The notes: generated by a model not told the origin, from the sequence alone. 64,000 bases of DNA from Siphonodentalium dalli (GCA_032622095.1 CP136069.1:2513462-2577461), one strand, 5' to 3'. Positions 53,511 through 64,000 are shown, counted from the stretch's first letter. Program-made: numbers and translations.

Positions 53511-53777
53511 CATTTTGAGATAATAAGCTCCACAAAATTCATTCTATTCATTAAATCATGCAGACTACTGATAACTAATGTTAAGTCATTTGGAGACAAT
53601 AAACATCATTCTGGTACATTCTATTCATTAAGTCGTGCATACAGGTCATGCGGACTACTGATAACTAATGTTAAGTCATTTGGAGATAATTAACTACATC
53701 ATTCTATGAGTTAAATCATGCATGGTGGTTAGAATAATACATGTACAAGGTATAACAGTAAGTTCTCTGGTGATCAA

Positions 53778-54215
53778 GTCTGAGTTTAGTGTGCCTGTCA
53801 TTTGCAGAATGAGGTCCCCAGAGGGTGAATTTAGTGACACTATCCCACATAGCGGGCTAGCATCAGTAAATTCACCCTCTGGGGACCTCATTCTGCTTCG
53901 TCCTCATTTTCTTTGGAAGTTTCTTTCTTATCAAATTTCTATAGAAACTTCTTCACAAACATGTAGATTCTATTTCTTTTTTAGTTTAGTTTCTCTATGC
54001 TGTATCCCCAAATTAGCAGACGACACATTGTATAAACAAAGTTCGCAATGGGTGTACATCCCAACATTCACTACTTGGGAACTTCAATATGAGGCCATGC
54101 ATAATGAGGTCCACAGAGAGTGAATTTGGTGATGCTAGCCCACTTTGCAGGATAACGTCTCTAAATTCACCCTCTCGGGACCTCATTCTGCAAATGACAG
54201 GCACACTAAACTCAG
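53778..54215. mobile_element. Family C MITE, compound, variant ends
   Basis: CAAGTCTGAGTTTAGTGTGC at the left and GCACACTAAACTCAGATTCT at the right replace the usual ends. Two inverted modules and the AGAAACTTCTTCACAAACAT/AGCAGACGACACATTG body are present. Confidence 0.65.
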
Positions 54216-54489
54216 ATTCTCTCGAGAATATAAGCTCAATACATTCCTTCTATTTTTTATGGCAAGTATTGATTCCGGCAGTTTTCACTGTTACCACAAC
54301 AAAGCCTTAGGTATGGTGTTTTATCTATTAATGGTGAAATCAATCATGCTGCTTTCTTAACCATATTTATCATGGTAGACATTTAACAATGAAGAGTCTA
54401 GGTGTTGTATAGTCTAATAGATGTGTGGACTCTAGTGGGTGTTCAGATCGGTAAATAGTTGCCGGACGGTAAATAGCTGCAAGCTGGCA
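54216..54489. other. No gene recognised
   Basis: Unique sequence without supported features. Confidence 0.35.
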
Positions 54490-54493
54490 TTAA

Positions 54494-54745
54494 CCCTTTC
54501 AGTGCCAGGGGCCGATCTCATCGGCCCTAATTTATGGTCTGTAAAATCGCCCTAAAAAAATTTAAAAAAATAAAAACATTTTGTTTGGGGTGAATTTGTT
54601 TGGGTATCCTTAAGCATGCTATGGCGAATTTAAAAACTGGATAAAACCTTAGGGGCATGTTATAACTCAAAACTATCACCAAGTCTTCATAGTAATAAGT
54701 TTGATGCCCATGAAAAACGTAAGATTCCCTGGCACTAAACCTACA
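54494..54745. mobile_element. Family E MITE copy
   Basis: TTAA at 54490-54493 followed by CCCTTTCAGTGCCAGGGGCC; a matching complement GATTCCCTGGCACTAAA lies near 54723-54739. AT-rich middle. Confidence 0.55.
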
Positions 54746-55323
54746 AAATAAGTCTGTTAAAGAATATAAGAAAAAAATATTAAAATTGTAAAAAATTCTA
54801 AAAAATAATAACAAACTAGAGGTGTGACTGTCCCAATGGGACTACGGATACCCCCCTGTTTTTAAAATACTAAGATGTTTCACATGTCAGTAAACATTTA
54901 GTTAAAATAATAAAATAACAGTTCCCATTGCAGGTGTACAACCATAACCCTAATCTTAAACCTATTGACCGAAAAATGTAGGAATAAAAGCTTGGACAAA
55001 ATTATGTATGTTGGGCTATTTTGTTTACAAAATGTGTAATTACTAAACCGGAACAAATACTCCAGACTATATATATTTTACTCTAGCTATACCGGTATGT
55101 TTTGGTTTGACAAAACTATAGTGACCTTTGAACTTCCCATAATTCTCTTCGATAGTGATCTTTGAACTTCCCATAATTCTCTTCGATAGCCCATAATACT
55201 AACGTCTGGTATAAAAGCTTTTCGCGCCCATTTGTATTTACTCGAATTCGAATCTCTCGACATACCACTTCGATCATTTTTACTCGACAAATTCTTCGAC
55301 ATATTACTCAGAATAATTAAAGT
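54746..55323. other. Left flank of the DIRS-like element
   Basis: 54960-55010 carries GACCGAAAAATGTAGGAATA, the repeat that resumes at 58017, so the retroelement sits inside an older repeat. A 29-bp direct repeat GAACTTCCCATAATTCTCTT lies at about 55129 and 55165. Any DIRS terminal repeat could not be delimited. Confidence 0.4.
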
Positions 55324-56526
55324 ATGTGTGAAGAACGGAACAAACGTTCAGATCCAATCGACTATAAGAAGCTCAGCGAGACGGGAGAAAGCGTGAAGAA
55401 GAAGAAAACTTATCCCAGCAGAGGGCTATCTCAGCCCAATGGAGTTGGACATGAAATCGAAGATGTACATTCCCCGCTGGATAACGAAAGTACCGGTAGC
55501 GACGACGATTATGACGAAGAGGAGTTGGAGATGATCTTGGAAATAAAGCAAAACAATGAAAAAACGAAAGAGGTTCTTGAGGAGAAAAGAAACGGCAGGG
55601 AAGTTAGACTACAACAGGAGCTGATGAAATCTAGGAAAGAGCTCACAGAAGCAGAAAAAGCACCGAGTCTGAGAACAGGTAAAAAGAGTAATATTATTGA
55701 TTTAGATCAGTTAAGAAAAGACGAAGTGATCAGAAAGAAAGTTGCATCGAAATTAAAAAATCTCAATTTGGGCCTCGATTTCGAAGACTTTAATTATGAA
55801 GGGGACAGTGAAAGTGAGTTAGAATCTGACAATTGCGAAGTTCGAAGACTTGGAACCAAAAAATCAAAGAATGGTTCTGGACTATCTGGTTTGGAGGCTA
55901 AGTCCTCATCAACCATATTATACCCTCAGCTATGTCCCCAGTCAGTACTGCAGCTCGAATATGTCAACAAAGAAATCAAGTTTCAGGAATTGACATTCAA
56001 TCAGTTGGTAGCTGGAGAGCTGGAGATCATTCTACGTTTAGAAAATAGCAAGGAGAAGAGAGGGCGGTTGATGTTCTTGCGTAAACTTGCTTACTATTAT
56101 GACATTTATGAATGGCGATCACTGTTAGATTTTTACGCTGCATTCATTCGCAAGATAGAGTATGGCCAGGCCAAATGGGGAGATGATACCTCATTATTAG
56201 AAACTCCATTGCTGGTAGGCCATACTAGATCGAGGTTAATGAATGCAAGAGGTGTCACAAAAGGGGGCAGTTCATTCGGAAACTCTGGTAAAAACCTCAA
56301 CAACCCTCCAAATCTGGGTAATGCTAACACTAGTAACAGGGAGTGGTTTTGTCCAGAATTTCAACGACTGAAGTGCCCAAAGAAGTCGCCTCATTTGAGA
56401 GTTGTGCAAGGTCAAATGAGGCACGTTCAGCACATTTGTGCCACATGTCTAGATAAAGATAAAACATGTGTTCCTCATCCAGAATCAAGCACGGCTTGTC
56501 CTCACCAAGTAAATCCTAATTCATGA
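55324..56526 (+). CDS. DIRS-like retroelement Gag
   Basis: 400 residues from ATG to TGA (56524-56526). Charged, low-complexity N-terminal half with an acidic block (SDDDYDEEELEM) and Lys/Glu-rich coiled-coil-like region (residues about 70-115). The middle domain has LCPQSVLQLEY, TFNQLVAGELEIIL and LMFLRKLAYYYDIYEWRSLL. The C-terminal Cys/His cluster has C343, C351, H357, H370, C372, C375, C382, H385 and C392 in WFCPEFQRLKCPKKSPHL to TACPHQ, the putative zinc-binding tail of DIRS-type Gag proteins. It would package the RNA template. The frame is intact, and the RT follows in the same frame. Confidence 0.7.
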   Translation: MCEERNKRSDPIDYKKLSETGESVKKKKTYPSRGLSQPNGVGHEIEDVHSPLDNESTGSDDDYDEEELEMILEIKQNNEKTKEVLEEKRNGREVRLQQELMKSRKELTEAEKAPSLRTGKKSNIIDLDQLRKDEVIRKKVASKLKNLNLGLDFEDFNYEGDSESELESDNCEVRRLGTKKSKNGSGLSGLEAKSSSTILYPQLCPQSVLQLEYVNKEIKFQELTFNQLVAGELEIILRLENSKEKRGRLMFLRKLAYYYDIYEWRSLLDFYAAFIRKIEYGQAKWGDDTSLLETPLLVGHTRSRLMNARGVTKGGSSFGNSGKNLNNPPNLGNANTSNREWFCPEFQRLKCPKKSPHLRVVQGQMRHVQHICATCLDKDKTCVPHPESSTACPHQVNPNS

Positions 56527-57567
56527 CTCGTCAAAGTGTCTCAGAATGAATTAGTTAAAACAATTAAAACTTGGGAAGTCAACGATCTTGATTCTGGAAG
56601 GAACACTGCCGTTTCTATTGATAACATTGAAAGTAGAGTATCATCTGATATAAACAGTCATATTGTTGCTCATGGTGAAATGAAACAAGTACTAGTAACT
56701 TGGGAGAAATTGGTTATTGACCAAAACCAGCAAGTTCGACTTTCTGGATTACCTAATTATCTAGGATGTAAAATTCCAGTTTATTCTAAACTGAATTTGA
56801 AATTTTTTAAAGAGATGTTAGTAGAATATGACAACAAAAACCTTTGCCAATTTCTAGAATATGGTTTTCCCATAGGTGTTTCTTCTCATGAAGAGAAATC
56901 CACTAACGTCAGTTGTACTAATCATGGAGGAGCTAGAGAGTTTCCTGCTGATATAGGGAAATACATTGAAACTGAAATGTCTTACAAATCAGTGTTAGGT
57001 CCATTCCAAAATATTCCTTTTGATTACGCCTGTTTGTCTCCATTAAATTCAGTGCCAAAGAGAAATAGCACAGACCGCCGTGTTATTTTAGATCTTAGTT
57101 TCCCCGAAGGCAATAGTGTTAATGATCTGATTCCAAAAAACACTTATTTGGGAGAAAATTATAAACTGACTTATCCATCTGTAGACTCTTTGGTACATAT
57201 TGTAAAACAATGTGGCAGAGGTTCCTTCTTATTCATCAGGGATCTTAAACGTTGTTATAGACAAATTCCCATAGATGTGGGTGATATTAATATGTTAGGA
57301 TATAAATGGCAAGGGCAAATTTATTTTGACAGAGTTCTTCCAATGGGACTCAGAAGTAGCGCCTTAGCTTGTCAGTCTTTAACTGACTCTCTTACTTATA
57401 TGATGAATAAGGCTGGATTCAATTTAATTAATTATTTGGATGATCTAGCCGGGTGCCAGTCTGGACAGAAGGAATCGCAAGATGCATATGTATATTTGAA
57501 GCAATTATTGGACAATTGTGGTCTAGAAGAAGCACCAAATAAAACTTGCCCCCCTTTTCTTACTTAA
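56527..57567 (+). CDS. DIRS-like reverse transcriptase, 3'-truncated
   Basis: Open in the same frame as Gag directly after its TGA. No ATG occurs until about residue 49 of the frame counted from 56536. RT motifs in order: LSPLNSVPKRNSTDRRVILD, SFLFIRDLKRCYRQIPID (catalytic Asp), LPMGLRSSALACQ and LINYLDDLAG (YLDD box, residues 300-303). GFPIGV and FPADIGKYIETEM upstream are typical of DIRS/Ngaro-type RT. It ends at 57567 soon after GLEEAPNKTCPPF. RNase H, methyltransferase-like domain and tyrosine recombinase are missing, so the element cannot act alone. Confidence 0.8.
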   Translation, partial: LVKVSQNELVKTIKTWEVNDLDSGRNTAVSIDNIESRVSSDINSHIVAHGEMKQVLVTWEKLVIDQNQQVRLSGLPNYLGCKIPVYSKLNLKFFKEMLVEYDNKNLCQFLEYGFPIGVSSHEEKSTNVSCTNHGGAREFPADIGKYIETEMSYKSVLGPFQNIPFDYACLSPLNSVPKRNSTDRRVILDLSFPEGNSVNDLIPKNTYLGENYKLTYPSVDSLVHIVKQCGRGSFLFIRDLKRCYRQIPIDVGDINMLGYKWQGQIYFDRVLPMGLRSSALACQSLTDSLTYMMNKAGFNLINYLDDLAGCQSGQKESQDAYVYLKQLLDNCGLEEAPNKTCPPFLT

Positions 57568-57885
57568 ATAGAATTAATATTTAACGCGTTTAGCGTACAA
57601 TTATGGTTATTTCTTGAGATCTTGATTCTTTTATGATTACTAAATTTTGCATAAATTATATATTTTATTTATGTGCCGGCAGATGTCGCAGAAATCATCA
57701 TTATTTCATGTGTAAAAGGTAGAGTGCAAGCATGAGTAGGGGAGAAAGGTGAGAGATAGGTTCATTATTGTTCACATGTTTAATTTATGGGAGATCAGAT
57801 CTCAATAAATAATATTATGGCAATTTCGCCTTTTGTCATAATTTCCATATTTGGTGGTTCCAGTTTAATAATGGTGAAGGGAATA
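57568..57885. other. No gene recognised
   Basis: AT-rich sequence after the RT break; no RNase H or recombinase motif was found in any frame. Confidence 0.45.
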
Positions 57886-58450
57886 AGTAATTGCGAACAA
57901 ATTTCTAAGTCGAAAAAGGGGAATAACTCCACACAAAAAATGTCAGACAGGCGTCATAATCGCAGGTGCACAGGTTCCCATGGTACTAAATATCAGTGCC
58001 AAGATTAAAAAACATTGACCGAAAAATGTAGGAATAAAAGCTCGGACAAAATTATGCATGTTGCAAAAAAAGTTTCTAAGTCAAAAAAGGGGGATAACTC
58101 CACCAAAAAATGTCGGACAGACATCATAATCGTAGGTGCACAAGTTCCCATGGTACTAAATATCTGTGCCATGTTTTTTTTTAAATTGACCGAAAAATGT
58201 AGGAATAAAAGCTCGGACAAAAGTATACATGTTGTGAAAAATTTCAGTCGAAAAAGGGGGGATAACTAAAAAAATAAAAGTCCGACACACGTCATAATCG
58301 CAGGTGCACAGGTTCCCATGGTGGTTGATGTCTGTGCTAAGTTTCACGGAAATTGATCAAAAAACAACTGAGAAAAACTCTGGACAAATTTGTGTCCACG
58401 GACGGACGACAGACAAGCTGACTCCAGTATACCCCCCCTAACTTCGTTGC
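57886..58450. repeat. About 135-bp tandem repeat with GGGGATAACTCCAC
   Basis: Three to four units of GACCGAAAAATGTAGGAATA, AAAGCTCGGACAAAATTATG, AAAAAGGGGGATAACTCCAC, GTCGGACAGACATCATAATC and CAGGTTCCCATGG. The end is ACTCCAGTATACCCCCCCTA followed by ACTTCGTTGCGGGGGAAATA. Confidence 0.75.
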
Positions 58451-58477
58451 GGGGGAAATAATGATGAAAAATTGTTA

Positions 58478-58553
58478 GGCTAATGCATTCTCTTATATAT
58501 GCGAGGCGACCTATGGTCGACTCGCATATATAAGAGAATGCATTGGCACAGGG
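58478..58553. repeat. Single array-type hairpin
   Basis: TAGGCTAATGCATTCTCTTA arms around GGCGACCTATGGTCGAC, ending GCACAGGG. Confidence 0.75.
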
Positions 58554-58555
58554 TA

Positions 58556-60300
58556 TATGGGTTGATACAAAAATCGGACTTGGCACTGAAAGGGTTAAGC
58601 TGTTTTCAGTGGGTATATCTGAAAATTCTTGGTAAAAACGGTATTTCTTTGATCTTGGAAGAATTATTTTTATGCTTAGGCCAAAGAAAATTAAATGTTT
58701 GGTTTGGGTTACAAGACGAAAAAAAATAGGGTCAGTAGGTAGACCAGGGTAGACTTGAAATTATATTTTTTTAATAAATTTTTTTTTATTTTAACATATC
58801 TTTGTGTGACCCACATTATGTGAGTAAAGGGGGATGCCCAATAGCAGAAGAGTCCACGAAGCTATGTACGTATATGTGTATGTGTGTGTATATGTGTGTA
58901 TATATGTGTGTATATATATGTATGTGCATGTATGTGTATATGCATATGCATGTATGTGTAGATATATATATGTATATTAGGCCAAAAAAAAAAAAGGTTT
59001 TGGTTCTCAGGCCCCGCCGCATTGAATAAAAAGGGCCGCATTAGGCCTTTTTATTGCAATGCCTGATGTTATGACAAAAAAACTTACGAGTAAAAAAAAT
59101 TTGAAAAAAAAAAAAAAAAAAAAAATTTTTTTTAATTTTATCAACATGTCCATAGCAGATATGTGTTGAATATTAGTGTGCATTGAGCTCTAACATGTAA
59201 TGTGTTAATAAGTGACTTGCAGGCTGACAACATGAAGTAGATGACTACAATTAAGAAAATGATTAGCTGATCCTCATGCTCTTCTTACAATTAGTCATTG
59301 TGAACAACTTACACTAATTGTAACTTTATACAATCGAAAGGCACGGGACTAAATTCAGGATCACATATTTGAATGGGGAGGTATCAGTTTTTAGACAACA
59401 ATAACAGTAGTTAATGTCAGGGGCATTATATATTGTTAGGTAATCCCAGTCATACACTTGTAGTACAATGTCATTTTTATACAAGACTAAATGAGTTTAT
59501 ATGCATAACAGTTCCCTCTACCTTTCTGGTTATTACTAGACAGAGGAAGGTATCTTTGTCCATGCTTACTATGCGCAGAAAAAAATAAAAAATAAAAATA
59601 AAACCCTCCCTCCCTCATTGATTTGAAACAAAAATTGCCCGAGAACCAAAACACTTTTTTTTTTTGGCCTTAATGTAATTAAATTAATTCTTATTATGAA
59701 ACATAAATCATCACATAAAATTTGTATGTGTTCTTTGGGTTTCTGCTATCTTTTCTGTTCCTATTCTTTATGACTATATATCAGAAACTGCCGTTACAGC
59801 AGGGTGCTCTGCCTATCATTAGCGTATGTCAGCTTCAGGTGGGCAAGACATGGTACCTCTATTCATGGACTATTCTGCTATTGGGCATCCCCCCTTTACT
59901 CACATAATGTGGGTCACACAAAGAGACAAGACGAAAAAAAATAGGGCCAGTAGGTAGGCTTGAAATTTTATTTTTTTAATTATTTATTTTTTTATTTTAA
60001 CATATTCTTATTACTTTTGATGTGCGTATCTTATTTGACATAAAACTACTTTTTATTATTTTTGTATATATTTTAATATTACACGGTACTTTTACTAAGA
60101 AATAAACTTATTCTGGGGTGCTGAAATGTGTTTTATGAAATTTTTGGAGAAATAATTCAAAAGATTTTCTTGAAAACCATGAAAAAAACTTTAGGTCGGG
60201 GGTTTAAATTAGGGTCGGTAGGGAAACCCAAACCACAAATATTTTTTTTTTTTGCCTTAACCCTTTCAGTGCCAAGTCCGATTTTTGTATCAACCCATAT
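58556..60300. repeat. Nested inverted repeats, up to four levels
   Basis: Level 1: 58556-58597 and 60257-60300 are reverse complements of about 40 bp (GATACAAAAATCGGACTTGG), opposing family E ends. Level 2: AGGCCAAAGAAAATTAAATG (58678) against the complement of AACCACAAATATTTTTTTTT (60230-60256). Level 3: TCTTTGTGTGACCCACATTA (about 58798) against its complement ending about 59924, arms of about 48 bp. Level 4: AGGCCAAAAAAAAAAAAGGT (58979) against its complement near 59673. ACAAGACGAAAAAAAATAGG occurs on both sides of level 3 (58714 and 59928). Contains TG/TA microsatellite at 58870-58975 and a poly-A tract near 59105-59130. No gene. Confidence 0.75.
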
Positions 60301-60590
60301 TTCCTTGATCATTTTTCAAATTTATCGATTATAATAATGTGATACATTGATGGAAAGAGCTCTGAGAAATATGGCTTGTTGTCATTCATTGGAAAGGTCT
60401 CAGTGTCAGGACTGGATGTATATGCAGTTGTTTCGTCAGCAAAAGACAGCTTTGACACGATTTTTGAAAAAATATAAATTAAATTGGCATGGTCATAATA
60501 GTCTAACAGAATTTTGTACAATGCATATACAATGTACAGTACATGTAGCCTATCATGTGCGACATATCATGTCAGTCATGTCAGGGAGAC

Positions 60591-61029
60591 CAAGAGACAG
60601 ATTGGCGACAGATGTTTTGAGCATTTACGGGAGATTTTATAGACGATGTTTCAGTACAGGTTATAAATAAATTTTCCAAAAAGTACGCAACCCAGACATT
60701 TTACATGTATGTTACTAGGACAAACGTCACCACATTGACTACTTTCACATCGGTAACATCTATAACCCTTTACCCAACAGAAGGGCCCTGTGCCAATGCA
60801 TTCTCTTATATATGCGAGTCGACCATAGGTCGCCTCGCATATATAAGAGAATGCATTGGCTTAACACATTAAAAATTATAAAATTGTTAAAGAATGTAAG
60901 AAAAAATGGTAAAAAAAGATTTTTTTTAGGCCAATGCATTCTCTTATATATGCAAGGCGACCTATGGTCGACTCGTATATATAAGAGAATGCATTGGCAC
61001 AGGGCATAACTGTAACTATCACAATGTGG
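60591..61029 (+). repeat. 439-bp tandem duplication, copy 1
   Basis: From TCAGGGAGACCAAGAGACAG to ACTATCACAATGTGG. It contains TTATAAATAAATTTTCCAAA and a family B copy from 60766 that stops at ATGTGG, where the second copy begins. Confidence 0.85.
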
Positions 61030-61571
61030 TCAGGGAGACCAAGAGACAGATTGGCGACAGATGTTTTGAGCATTTACAGGAGATTTTATAGACGATGTTT
61101 CAGTACAGGTTATAAATAAATTTTCCAAAAAGTACGCAACCCAGACATTTTACATGTATGTTACTAGGACAAACGTCACCACGTTGACTACTTTCACATC
61201 GGTAACATCTATAACCCTTTACCCAACAGAAGGGCCCTGTGCCAATGCATTCTCTTATATATGCGAGTCGACCATAGGCTTAACACATTAAAAGTTATAA
61301 AATTGTTAAAGAATGTAAGAAAAAATGGTAAAAAGTGTTAAAAAAAGTGTTAGGCCAATGCATTCTCTTATATATGCGAGGCGACATATGGTCGACTCGC
61401 ATATATAAGAGAATGCATTGGCACAGGGCATAACTGTAACCATCACAATGTGGTCAATGAGCCGGTTCCAATGATATCCATATTTGTATGGTTTTATTGA
61501 GACAGACCGAAGATATTTTAGGCTGTTGAAGCTTTATTTGGCCGGTTTTGGCCGGTTTGTTGGGTAAAGGG
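61030..61571 (+). repeat. Tandem duplication, copy 2, with a family B copy
   Basis: Repeats 60591 onward with few differences (ACGGGAG/ACAGGAG). Its family B copy (61215-61571) has a deletion in the first hairpin (CCATAGGCTTAACACATT) and runs to the normal right end, TTAA 61572-61575. Confidence 0.8.
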
Positions 61572-61594
61572 TTAACAGTCAACTATTGTCTGCA

Positions 61595-62260
61595 TAGTGG
61601 GCTAGCATCACTAAATTCACCCTCTGGGGACCTCATTCTGCTTCGTCCTCATCTTCTCTGGAAAGTTTCTTTATTATCAAATTTCTATAGAAACTTCTTA
61701 ACATACGAATACGGTAGATTCTATTTCTTTTTTAGTTTAGTTTCTCTGTATCCCCAAATTGGCAGATGACACATTGCATAATCGAGGTTCCCAATTGGTG
61801 TACATCACCATATTCACCATTTGAGAACTTAAATCTGAGTCTATGTCTCCCATAGCATATGAGGCCATGCAGAATGAGGTCCCCAGAGAGTTAATTTAGT
61901 GATGCTAGCCCGCTAGATGTGATAAAGTCACTAAATTCACCGTCTGGGAACCTAATTCCGCAAATGAAAAGCACACTATTTCACATGCTTGGTCAGTAAT
62001 GTAAGACATCCGTCTCAAACCTCACTGATAAAGTTTAATGTTTAACCCACAGGGAGCCTCACACAGATAGAAGCATGCACTGTGGAGTGTCGTCTGCTGT
62101 AGTCTATGTGGGGCTCTCTAAGGGTTAGACACACTAAACTCATATGAGCTTCTACATTTGTGTACTATGTTGATAAATGCTGTGATGGCCGAAACCTTTC
62201 TTGACTTTCTTAATCTTCTATATGTTAGTGCAAGGTTTAAAGTCTGATTTTTATCCTGTG
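61595..62260 (+). repeat. Family C right part plus family A: duplication copy 1
   Basis: A family C body and right module (to about 61995) with ends changed to GCACACTATTTCACATGCTT, then a family A MITE (62046-62124, TTAA 62042-62045). 61795-62240 is repeated at 62805-63250. Confidence 0.75.
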
Positions 62261-62261
62261 C

Positions 62262-62335
62262 CAATGCATTCTCTTATATATGCGAGTCGACCATAGGTCG
62301 CCTCGCATATATAAGAGAATGAATTGGCCTAACAA
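62262..62335. repeat. Single array-type hairpin
   Basis: CTGTGCCAATGCATTCTCTT arms around GAGTCGACCATAGGTCGCCT. Confidence 0.75.
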
Positions 62336-62389
62336 TTCTGTATCATTTTTTAAAATAAATTTTTCTTACAATTTTTAGGACGTAAAATA

Positions 62390-62806
62390 AAATACATCCA
62401 TTACCCTGCAGGGAGCCCCACACATATATAGAAGCATATAGAAGAGTGTCGTCTGCTCATGTTTGTCTGGAGCTCTGTATAGGTGAAATTATAAAATTGT
62501 TAAAGAATACAAGAAAAAATTAATAAAATTGTAAAAAAAAATTAGGCCAATGCATTCTCTTATATATACGAGGCGACCTATGGTCGACTTGCATATATAA
62601 GAGAATGCATTGGCACAGGGTAAAAAAAGTTATTAAAATGTATGGCCATCATGAATTGATCTTATTTGTCTTGTATGTTTCTATAATATTTGACGAAAAT
62701 CAAAGTGTCAATGACACTGCAGCTCAACTTGGAAAGGGAATAATTTCATGTGTTACAGTCAATGGAGTGATTAGGAATGTGGAAAGTTGAAAGGTTAGTT
62801 ATGAAT
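62390..62806 (+). repeat. Long-range direct duplication, copy 2
   Basis: Matches 35918-36325, including the family A variant, hairpin and the 163-bp tail with its open frame (62628-62790). Inserted between the two copies of the 61795/62805 duplication. Confidence 0.75.
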
Positions 62807-63255
62807 GGGTGTACATCACCATATTCACCATTTGAGAACTTAAATCTGAGTCTATGTCTCCCATAGCATATGAGGCCATTTAGAATGAGGTCCCCAGAGA
62901 GTTAATTTAGTGATGCTAGCCCGCTAGATGTGATAGTCATTAAATTCACCGTCAGGGAACCTCATTCCGCAAATGAAAAGCACACTATTTCACATGCTTG
63001 GTCAGTAATGTAAGACATCCATCTCAAACCTCACTGATAAAGTTTAATGTTTAACCCACAGGGAGCCTCACACAGATAGAAGCGTGCACTGTGGAGTGTC
63101 GTCTGCTGTAGTCTATGTGGGGCTCTCTAAGGGTTAGACACACTAAACTCATATGAGCTTCTACATTTGTGTACTATGTTGATAAATGCTGTGATGGCCG
63201 AAACCTTTCTTGACTTTTTTTAATCTTCTCTATGTTAGTGCAAGGTTTAAAAGTA
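62805..63255 (+). repeat. Duplication copy 2 with a family A MITE
   Basis: Repeats 61795-62240 with few differences; family A element 63055-63133 with TTAA 63051-63054 on the left and TTAG on the right. Confidence 0.8.
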
Positions 63256-63600
63256 AATTTATATTTGCTCAGCGTTATTTAATTTTAAAACCTACACAAT
63301 TTTCACACCCAAATAGGAAAAACGAAAATACTTTCACTTTGATTCAAACTATTGAAATCTAGTCTTATTCCTAATAATTGGTCAACATACCAGACTTCAT
63401 TCATAACGAGTTTAATAATATCTGTCATGTTCTTCCTTTCATTCACTGTTTACTCATGCATTGTTCCCCCAATAAAGGGTCGGCTGCTCGTGCATTATCC
63501 CTCCATTATCCAATGAATAGGTGAAGAAACAGCGGGAACCATAGAGGGTTGTATGCTCTGGTCGTTGTATGGCCAACAATACTATAAGTTTGTTTTGTGT
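63256..63600. other. No gene recognised
   Basis: AT-rich unique sequence. Confidence 0.35.
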
Positions 63601-63606
63601 GTCTAA

Positions 63607-63683
63607 CCCACAGGGAGCCTCACAGAGATGGAAGCATGCACTGCTAAGTGTCGTCTGCTCTGTCTGTTTGGGGGCTCACAATG
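63607..63683. mobile_element. Family A MITE
   Basis: Left flank CTAA; starts CCCACAGGGAGCCTCACAGA, ends GGGGGCTCACAATGGG; core GCATGCACTGCTAAGTGTCG. Confidence 0.7.
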
Positions 63684-64000
63684 GGTAAAAGGAACGTTTT
63701 GCTCTGTGGTGAGAATAAACATGAGTCCAGATATATTTTTGTACTATACACACTAATATATAAGCTACTGTACGTGGATAATAACTCTAATTAGCCTAAT
63801 TGAACTTTTGAAATTCTTCTCTAAAGATTCAATGGATATACGCCGGTATCTATCAGTGTCAGATGCAATGAAGGGATGAATTATTTTTATTGAACTGATA
63901 ACGGTAGCTACACGTTTTCAGGATGCATTATTTTTATTGAACTGATACCAGTGTAGTTGCCGTTCGGCCATGGTGTACTTGCGTTCGGCCGCAGTGTACT
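63684..64000. other. No gene recognised
   Basis: Ends with two direct copies of TTATTTTTATTGAACTGATA (63881 and 63928) and GTTCGGCC words at the window edge. Confidence 0.35.

Noticed and set aside
1-64000. tRNA, rRNA, snRNA or riboswitch genes
   Set aside because: No cloverleaf with A and B boxes, or other known RNA signature, was seen on either strand by eye; tRNAscan-SE and Infernal would be decisive.

Overview
The window looks like AT-rich, repeat-dominated DNA from a marine invertebrate, most likely a lophotrochozoan such as a bivalve or gastropod mollusc. This is inferred from split exons with eukaryotic splice signals, several non-LTR retrotransposon remnants, a DIRS-type retroelement, a Polinton/adintovirus-type element, Helitron-like ends, and very many short hairpin transposons (MITEs) and satellites. 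No tRNA, rRNA, operon or bacterial gene organisation was seen. The species cannot be named from the sequence alone.

Layout. 1-1332: minus-strand endonuclease of a non-LTR retrotransposon, cut by the window edge. 1807-3190: a large foldback element. 3226-5990: a tandem array of hairpins interrupted by a 69-bp minisatellite. 6.5-14 kb: small MITEs and three decayed reverse transcriptase pieces on the minus strand. 14495-17581: a non-coding TIR element with a second element nested inside it; both have clear target-site duplications. 18.6-23.2 kb: the most gene-rich part, a truncated Polinton/Maverick (adintovirus-like) element. It carries a small basic core-like protein, a conserved accessory ORF, a retrovirus-type integrase, a membrane protein, a broken minor capsid (penton-like) gene, a small pVI-like protein and a 3'-truncated major capsid gene. 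23.2-33 kb: Helitron-like pieces, MITEs and tandem arrays. 33661-35373: a 5'-truncated, frameshifted non-LTR reverse transcriptase. 37393-38600, 46580-47462 and 47528-48950: satellites of 47, 49 and 79 bp. 55324-57567: Gag and RT of a DIRS-like element. 58560-60300: inverted repeats nested several deep. 60.6-63.3 kb: recent local duplications.

Host gene. Three minus-strand segments (50241-50014, 46060-45826, 31744-31623) have splice signals and share the motifs GY[VI]PR and FG-TY. They look like exons of one gene of the UPF0605/FAM166 (CIMIP2, ciliary microtubule inner protein) family spread over about 19 kb and crowded with transposons. The first two are compatible in phase; the third needs at least one more exon that I did not find.

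Repeat families used below. A: about 80-bp hairpin, TTAA-CCCACAGGGAGCC. B: 240-400 bp, TTAA-CCCTTTACCCAACA, often with two internal hairpins. C: 250-440 bp, ends CAAGCCTTGAAATAG, 8-bp target duplication. D: 110-210 bp, TA-CAGTAATGCCC. E: TTAA-CCCTTTCAGTGCC. A, B and E share the TTAA target and CCC start of piggyBac-type elements, sit end to end sharing one TTAA, and appear to have seeded some of the tandem arrays. No piggyBac, mariner or hAT transposase is encoded here.
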